Shown: piece by piece, positions 32,891 through 37,005 of the stretch | Layout: each line of letters starts with the position of its first letter | Numbering within the stretch: position 1 is the stretch's first letter | Notes under the pieces: model-generated | Databases searched by the model: none | What the model was told of the DNA's origin: nothing | The model's input: the letters and a program-made list of their open reading frames with translations, nothing else | Origin: Flavobacteriales bacterium | GTDB taxonomy: Bacteria > Bacteroidota > Bacteroidia > NORP154 | Direction: 5' to 3' | Assembly (NCBI GenBank): GCA_012965955.1 | Contig: DTRK01000094.1 | Span: 1 to 37,005, forward strand | DNA length: 37,005 bases | Translations under genes and position numbers: made by a program

Positions 32891-33637
32891 ATGAATAAAG
32901 CATATTTAGACCCAGCTCGAGAAAAGGGAAGATTACACTGTCTCTTGTATTTAATTTGTTTCTTTTCAATTTCCATTTGTAATGCTCAGGGTAGTTACAT
33001 TGAAGATAATTGGAGAATGCTTGCTGGTACCATGGTTGAAGATCAGATAGTGGCAAGAGGAGTGCATGACAATGATGTTATTCAAGCGATGAAAAATACT
33101 CCAAGGCATCTTTTTGTAACGCCAGAACTGATCTATCAAGCGTACAACGACCATCCACTTCCTATCGGTGAGGATCAAACAATCTCTCAACCATATATTG
33201 TAGCTCTTATGACAGAATTACTCCAGTTAGAGCGTTCCGATAAAGTTCTTGAGATTGGTACTGGCTCTGGTTATCAGTTAGCTGTACTATCCCAGCTTGT
33301 TGATTTTTGTTTTTCCATTGAAATAAAAGAGAGCCTGGCTAATAATGCAAGGGAAAAATTGAATTCTCTAGGCTATAATAATGTAAAAATAAAACATGGT
33401 GACGGATATCAGGGTTGGGAAGAATTTGCTCCATTTAATAAGATAATAATTACAGCAGCTCCTGAAGAAATTCCTGCTGAATTGATCAGGCAGCTAAAGG
33501 ACAAGGGTTTGATGGTACTACCTGTGGGCGGCAGCTATTATCAACAACTAACTGTGATAGAAAAAGATGGTGATAAGCTGAATAAAAAGAATATAATTCC
33601 AGTGAGGTTTGTACCCATGATCCACAGTGATGAATGA
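32891..33637 (+). CDS. exported protein-L-isoaspartate O-methyltransferase
   Basis: A 248-residue PCMT-family enzyme that methylates isoaspartyl residues of damaged proteins using S-adenosylmethionine. The family block MVEDQIVARGVHDNDVIQAM is followed by PRHLFV, the pre-motif TISQPYIVALMTELL, the SAM motif I VLEIGTGSGYQLAVL, and VLPVGGSYYQQLTVI near the end. Unlike the cytoplasmic enzyme it has a hydrophobic segment (LLYLICFFSISICNAQ, about 19-33) that looks like a signal peptide, though the preceding n-region is long and contains acidic residues. Codon use is visibly more AT-rich than in neighbouring genes. Together with the IS3 remnant directly upstream this suggests acquisition by transfer. 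Confidence 0.9.
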   Translation: MNKAYLDPAREKGRLHCLLYLICFFSISICNAQGSYIEDNWRMLAGTMVEDQIVARGVHDNDVIQAMKNTPRHLFVTPELIYQAYNDHPLPIGEDQTISQPYIVALMTELLQLERSDKVLEIGTGSGYQLAVLSQLVDFCFSIEIKESLANNAREKLNSLGYNNVKIKHGDGYQGWEEFAPFNKIIITAAPEEIPAELIRQLKDKGLMVLPVGGSYYQQLTVIEKDGDKLNKKNIIPVRFVPMIHSDE

Positions 33638-34108
33638 TCATCTCCAGAATAAATAATCCTGCAACTTACTAGTAGAATCCTGGCTCAAATCCCACTTATC
33701 CTATAAGATATTTATTCCGTGGCCAAATAAATTCTCATACTATTTCTATTTATGAGCGTGTCTCTTATAGGCCAAAAACCGTTTAGGTTAGTTGCTAAGG
33801 GTTGAAGCAAGATCACCTTCTTATTCCACCAGTATGCTTACGACTTACATTAAGATTAGTAAATACCGATCTTCTCACCTTAGTCAACATACCCCTTGGC
33901 AATTTTGGCTCAGCTAAGTACCCGTTCTCAATCTCTTGAGCAAGCGGCCATTAGACTTTGCACAACCCAATTCGCTATATAGAGGTGTTCACCATGCCCA
34001 TTCCTCCAGGATCGATCGTGCAGTGGCCCTGGCAAAAATGCTTCATTTATAACGCAAGTGAAATATATGGCATTTGCCAACCGTTTTATTAATACAACAG
34101 CTATTAAT
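33638..34108. other. gene-free stretch between methyltransferase and VWA genes
   Basis: 471 nt without an open frame that reads like protein on either strand. The right half (about 33810-34045) is less AT-rich than the methyltransferase gene and on the minus strand shows short protein-like pieces broken by stops (for example ENGYLAEPKLPRGMLTKVRR). It may be decayed coding or element DNA, but I cannot identify it. Confidence 0.35.
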
Positions 34109-35503
34109 ATGAATCGTACAGTTAAAGCATTGGCCTTTTTGATCTTACTGATTGCCTTTACGGGTGGTGTTTCGGCTTACACATCTGATCAGATAATCAG
34201 CAATTTGAGGAAGATCAAGCCGAATACGGTTGATAAGGTTGACATCAGAAAGCTGGATAAGGCCCAGATTACATTGAAAATGGGTTTTGCCTCTGCCGTG
34301 TTCATGCAACCATCACTGGCAAAAAGTCTCCGAACCCGCACTATTCAAAAAATAGAACTCATTTATACTGATTTTCAGTTATCAGGCACCTTTAACCAGT
34401 CCGAGCTCAATAAAGCCAGGTGCCTTCTGTTGCTCAAGGCCATACCCCAGATAAAAGAGAACGATATGATAGAGTGGGGGGTTACCGTTCAAACGGCTGC
34501 AAAGAACCGGGTAGATGCCAGGAAAATGTTTCACGGATTCATCATAACTGTCAGGCCTCCGTCTTCCAAGGCGCATACCCGTTTTGAGATAAGCATGATG
34601 GAAGAGGCTTTGAAATCCGTTGAAATGGAAATAGACAGTGTAGAGCACCGGGAAATAAAAAAGCCAAGAAAAAAATATCTGCATACGGGCATGTACCTCC
34701 CCATATCTAAAAGAAAGCGGGTAAAGGGGGTTTTGTATAAAAGAAAGGGAATATGGAACAGGCCCCGGCAGATGTATGTACAAATAGATACGGTTACCAG
34801 GATAAAGAAGATCGTTCATTATAAACCAAAGAAAACGGTGCTATCCAGGAAATACCTTTCATTTGCCGTGCTGGACTCTACCTTTTTTACCGTAATGGAT
34901 CGCCATAAGGATTGGAACAACATCTTGTTTGTTACCGATGTAACAGGGAGCATGTCCCGGTACAGCATACAGGTGTTGCTATGGCATAAGCTTAATTACC
35001 TTGACAAGCGGGCGCGCCAGTTTTCCTTTTTCAATGATGGCGATAATAAGAGCACCTTGCATAAGAAAATAGGCAGCACAGGAGGTATCTATCATGTTAA
35101 GGGAGAAACCTACGAGGATGTTGAAACGGAAATTTTCAAAACAATGAACCGTGGAGGAGGAGGTGATGGCCCGGAAAATGATGTGGAAGCGCTCATAGAT
35201 GGGATTAAAAGTTGTCCGGATGCAGAACAGGTGGTCCTGGTAGCTGATAACTGGTCGAATGTGAGAGATATGGAGCTGCTTGAGGCGTTGAACGTCCCGG
35301 TTAAGATCATTATTTGCGGCTCCAACTCCGCAATAGTGAATCTCCACTACATCGAGCTCGCCTATAAAACAGGGGGGTCTATACATACCATTGAACAGGA
35401 TATTGACAATTTAATGGAGCTCGGTTCAGGGAAATCCATCAAGATAGGTGGCAGGTACTATTTAATAAAAGATGGAAAATTTGTGGTGCTCAGCCATACC
35501 TGA
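34109..35503 (+). CDS. secreted protein with C-terminal von Willebrand A-like domain
   Basis: From ATG at 34109 the product has 464 residues with a signal peptide MNRTVKALAFLILLIAFTGG ending VSA; an ATG at 34058 would add 17 residues ahead of it. The first half (about 24-250) is basic and unclassified, with a Lys/Arg-rich stretch SKRKRVKGVLYKRKGIWNR. A VWA-like domain follows: NILFVTDVTGSMS with the MIDAS motif as D-V-T-G-S (about 277-282), GGGGDGPENDVEALIDGI as the likely second metal-loop, and VVLVADNWSNVRDM. VWA domains bind protein partners through a metal ion. No membrane anchor or T9SS tail is seen. The gene stands alone, and no partner operon is apparent. Confidence 0.82.
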   Translation: MNRTVKALAFLILLIAFTGGVSAYTSDQIISNLRKIKPNTVDKVDIRKLDKAQITLKMGFASAVFMQPSLAKSLRTRTIQKIELIYTDFQLSGTFNQSELNKARCLLLLKAIPQIKENDMIEWGVTVQTAAKNRVDARKMFHGFIITVRPPSSKAHTRFEISMMEEALKSVEMEIDSVEHREIKKPRKKYLHTGMYLPISKRKRVKGVLYKRKGIWNRPRQMYVQIDTVTRIKKIVHYKPKKTVLSRKYLSFAVLDSTFFTVMDRHKDWNNILFVTDVTGSMSRYSIQVLLWHKLNYLDKRARQFSFFNDGDNKSTLHKKIGSTGGIYHVKGETYEDVETEIFKTMNRGGGGDGPENDVEALIDGIKSCPDAEQVVLVADNWSNVRDMELLEALNVPVKIIICGSNSAIVNLHYIELAYKTGGSIHTIEQDIDNLMELGSGKSIKIGGRYYLIKDGKFVVLSHT

Positions 35504-35611
35504 AAAATTTACTGTGGGTAGGGGGTACAATCCAAACCCCAAAAGGCGCTAATTTCGATTTTCATACCATTACTTACCATTCCCAATATTCTGCCAATTC
35601 ACCTATCTGTT

Positions 35612-35774
35612 ATGAAAAACCTGCTACTCCTTCTCACTCTTGCACCCTGCATTGCCTTTGGGCAGACAACACCAATACCTGACACTGCCTTTGAACAGGC
35701 TTTGATTGATTTTAGGATATGATACAGGGGCACCTGATGGTTCTGGGGAGAAGAAAATGCAGTTGGAGAGATAA
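35612..35774 (+). pseudogene. frameshifted and truncated stub of a secreted protein
   Basis: ATG at 35612 starts a good signal peptide (MKNLLLLLTLAPCIAFGQ) followed by TTPIPDTAFEQALID and then stops at 35722. Moving by one base at the run GATTTTAGG restores LGYDTGAPDGS, the usual continuation in Bacteroidota leucine-rich-repeat T9SS proteins (IPDxxFEQALIDLGYD), but that frame also ends at 35774 after GEKKMQLER. So the gene carries a frameshift and has lost everything beyond the first 45 or so codons. The rest of the 35504-35831 gap is occupied by this stub and the promoter repeat before the FISUMP gene. Confidence 0.7.
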
Positions 35775-35783
35775 GCTGTCCTA

Positions 35784-35822
35784 TCCATCAATGGATGGGG
35801 GTTTTGTTATATTTGGGAAAAA
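35784..35822 (+). repeat. hairpin/promoter repeat, copy A
   Basis: TCCATCAATGGATGGGGGTT followed by TTGTTATATTTGGG. CCATC-AATG-GATGG forms a 5-bp hairpin. A close copy lies at 36561-36596, 777 nt downstream, so the two flank the FISUMP gene as direct repeats. Confidence 0.65.
35808..35815 (+). promoter_or_regulatory. -7 box of the FISUMP gene, inside the repeat
   Basis: TATATTTG matches TAnnTTTG and ends 16 nt before the ATG at 35832. No TTG is found 19-21 nt upstream; the hairpin of copy A occupies that position. Confidence 0.4.
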
Positions 35823-35831
35823 TCTACTATT

Positions 35832-36491
35832 ATGAAACCAACAGTAATCTTATTTGCCTTTGTAGTGATGTGCTGGGGGTGTGGTACACAACGGGTAACA
35901 GACGCTGATGACAACACATACAAAACAGTACAAATCGGTAACCAGTTATGGATGGCTGAGAACCTTAATGTGAGCCATTTCAGGAATGGTGATCCTATTC
36001 CGCATGTTAAAACAGATGAAGAATGGGAGCGGGCAGGAGATAACAAACAACCGGCCTGGTGTTATTACGATAATGACCCAGCCCATGGAGAAAAGTATGG
36101 CAAAATGTATAATTGGTATGCGGCGAATGACTCCAGAGGAATAGCACCGAAGGGATGGCATGTGCCGAGTGATGCGGAGTGGACTGCTCTGGCAAACTAT
36201 TTAGGAGGAAGAGATGTAGCCGGTACTAAGATGAGAACTGCAAGTGGGTGGAATGAAAATGGCGACGGCACCAACGAGAGCGGATTTTCAGGACTTCCCG
36301 GCGGTGGCCGTGACGTCAATGGTTCATTCTACTACGCTGGCTACTACGGTAGCTGGTGGAGTTCTACGCAGAGCGCTACGACCAAAGCCTGGACACGCAA
36401 CCTGGGTTACAACATTTACGGCATTGGCAGTGTCTACAGGAACGACGGCAGTAAGGGAAATGGGTTGTCTGTCCGTTGCCTCAGGGATTAA
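35832..36491 (+). CDS. FISUMP-domain lipoprotein (Fibrobacter succinogenes major paralogous domain)
   Basis: A 219-residue protein with a signal sequence ending MCWGC (Cys17; the lipobox is atypical). The FISUMP domain covers about residues 22-219: DADDNTYKTVQIGNQLWMAE, YGKMYNWYAAND, PKGWHVPSDAEWTAL, GFSGLPGGGRD, and WWSSTQ to the terminal GLSVRCLRD. This is a C-type-lectin-like fold known as a large paralogous family on the surface of Bacteroidota and Fibrobacter; ligands are mostly unknown. Codon use changes abruptly from about residue 167: tyrosine is TAT five times and TAC twice before it, and TAC seven times with no TAT from 167 to 202, in step with many other NNC codons. It is flanked by two copies of the hairpin/promoter repeat. 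Confidence 0.9.
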   Translation: MKPTVILFAFVVMCWGCGTQRVTDADDNTYKTVQIGNQLWMAENLNVSHFRNGDPIPHVKTDEEWERAGDNKQPAWCYYDNDPAHGEKYGKMYNWYAANDSRGIAPKGWHVPSDAEWTALANYLGGRDVAGTKMRTASGWNENGDGTNESGFSGLPGGGRDVNGSFYYAGYYGSWWSSTQSATTKAWTRNLGYNIYGIGSVYRNDGSKGNGLSVRCLRD

Positions 36492-36560
36492 TTGACATTT
36501 TGATTATTTGCCCAGGGCTATAGCAAGGGGTTTTTAACTCAATCCCCAAACATGACCCTC

Positions 36561-36596
36561 TCCAGCAATGGATGGGGGTTTCTTATATTCGGGTAA
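36561..36596 (+). repeat. hairpin/promoter repeat, copy B
   Basis: TCCAGCAATGGATGGGGGTT followed by TCTTATATTCGGG, a near match to copy A at 35784-35822 with a one-base gap and a few changes. The -7 box is weakened (TATATTCG) and the hairpin stem has one mismatch. Confidence 0.6.
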
Positions 36597-36752
36597 ATAG
36601 TCATTGACCTCGTCAACTTGATTTTGTACTATATTTAAAAGAGGGTTGAGGTGGGTGTTTAACTTTGTTTCTCCTCTCCATGTAACGGTTGTAAGAGTCT
36701 GTTCCCTCTTTTTTATTACATTTATAATATTGTCCCGGTCAACCCGTAAGCA

Positions 36753-37005
36753 ATGCAAAAACTCCTTCTCATACTGCCCCTCTCTTTCTTGCTCACAATA
36801 TCTCCGGCAAGTGCTATACATATTTCAGACCTTAACCTCGACTCTCTCTGGAGTATATGGCACGACAAAACCCAAGCTGATACCAACCGGCTTAATGCCA
36901 TTCAGGAACTGGTTGATATAATGCAGCATTCAGATCTAGACTCTGTTTTATCGCTTGGCCAGCTGCTATATGACCTTGCCGAGGAAAAGGATCTTGCAAA
37001 ATACA
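36753..37005 (+). CDS. TPR-type signalling protein, N-terminal part only (cut by window edge)
   Basis: ATG at 36753 opens a frame that runs off the window after 84 codons. It starts with a signal peptide (MQKLLLILPLSFLLTISPAS) followed by LDSLWSIWHDKTQADTNRLN and SVLSLGQLLYDLAEEKDLAK. This is the opening of Bacteroidota periplasmic TPR sensor proteins, whose C-terminal part is usually an adenylate/guanylate cyclase, SpoIIE phosphatase or histidine kinase domain. Which of these follows cannot be seen. A TAACTTTG box lies at 36660-36667 but has no matching -33 element. Confidence 0.75.
   Translation, partial: MQKLLLILPLSFLLTISPASAIHISDLNLDSLWSIWHDKTQADTNRLNAIQELVDIMQHSDLDSVLSLGQLLYDLAEEKDLAKY

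Noticed and set aside
36500-36550. Hairpin GGGGTT...AATCCCC after the FISUMP gene as a terminator
   Set aside because: The stem is only four to six pairs with a bulge and no T-run follows, so it was not called as a terminator.
36534-36821. 95-codon open frame on the minus strand near the right edge
   Set aside because: It runs antisense across repeat copy B and the start of the TPR-type gene, has no signal or domain pattern, and conflicts with the well-supported plus-strand gene.

Overview
The window reads as a chromosomal segment of a Bacteroidota bacterium, most likely a Cytophagales-type marine or soil organism. The support is: two proteins with C-terminal type IX secretion (T9SS) sorting domains, a PorE-like TPR/PD40/OmpA protein, a fused alpha/beta 2-oxoacid dehydrogenase E1, a Reg_prop/Y_Y_Y sensor kinase, a FISUMP (Fibrobacter succinogenes major paralogous) lipoprotein, and promoters of the TTTG-N20-TAnnTTTG type instead of -35/-10 boxes. 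No rRNA, tRNA or CRISPR array was seen. The genus is inference.

Layout. 1-7.9 kb (minus strand) is housekeeping: an edge-cut conserved protein, murQ, the fused E1 dehydrogenase, and a tight recQ / 3-methyladenine glycosylase / MATE transporter run with 3-4 nt gaps. 8.0-11.1 kb (plus) has a good promoter followed by the PorE-like envelope protein and an aldo/keto reductase. 11.1-18.7 kb (minus) is a compact five-gene operon: lipoprotein, outer-membrane barrel protein, T9SS-exported beta-propeller, GT2 glycosyltransferase, and a large GT-C-like membrane protein. 18.8-25.6 kb carries rarA, a second GT-C type membrane glycosyltransferase and an orphan 14-repeat propeller sensor kinase.

25.8-29.8 kb (plus) is a second compact run: a saccharopine-dehydrogenase-like reductase, a T9SS-exported putative metallohydrolase, a CmpB-like membrane protein, a CoA-binding protein, and an alkaline-ceramidase family protein whose complete zinc site is visible. 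It ends facing a MarR regulator that has a clear self-overlapping promoter/operator.

30.4-37.0 kb is accessory and decayed. It holds frame-broken coding remnants, an unlisted 48-residue zinc-ribbon gene (DUF5679 type), a truncated YHYH-type secreted protein, a PlsC acyltransferase, an IS3-family transposase tail directly upstream of an AT-rich exported isoaspartate methyltransferase, a VWA protein, a frameshifted stub of a secreted protein, and a FISUMP lipoprotein between two copies of a hairpin/promoter repeat. The 3' end of the FISUMP gene changes sharply in codon use in a way that would fit a diversity-generating retroelement target, but no template or reverse transcriptase is in view. 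The window ends inside a gene for a TPR-type signalling protein.
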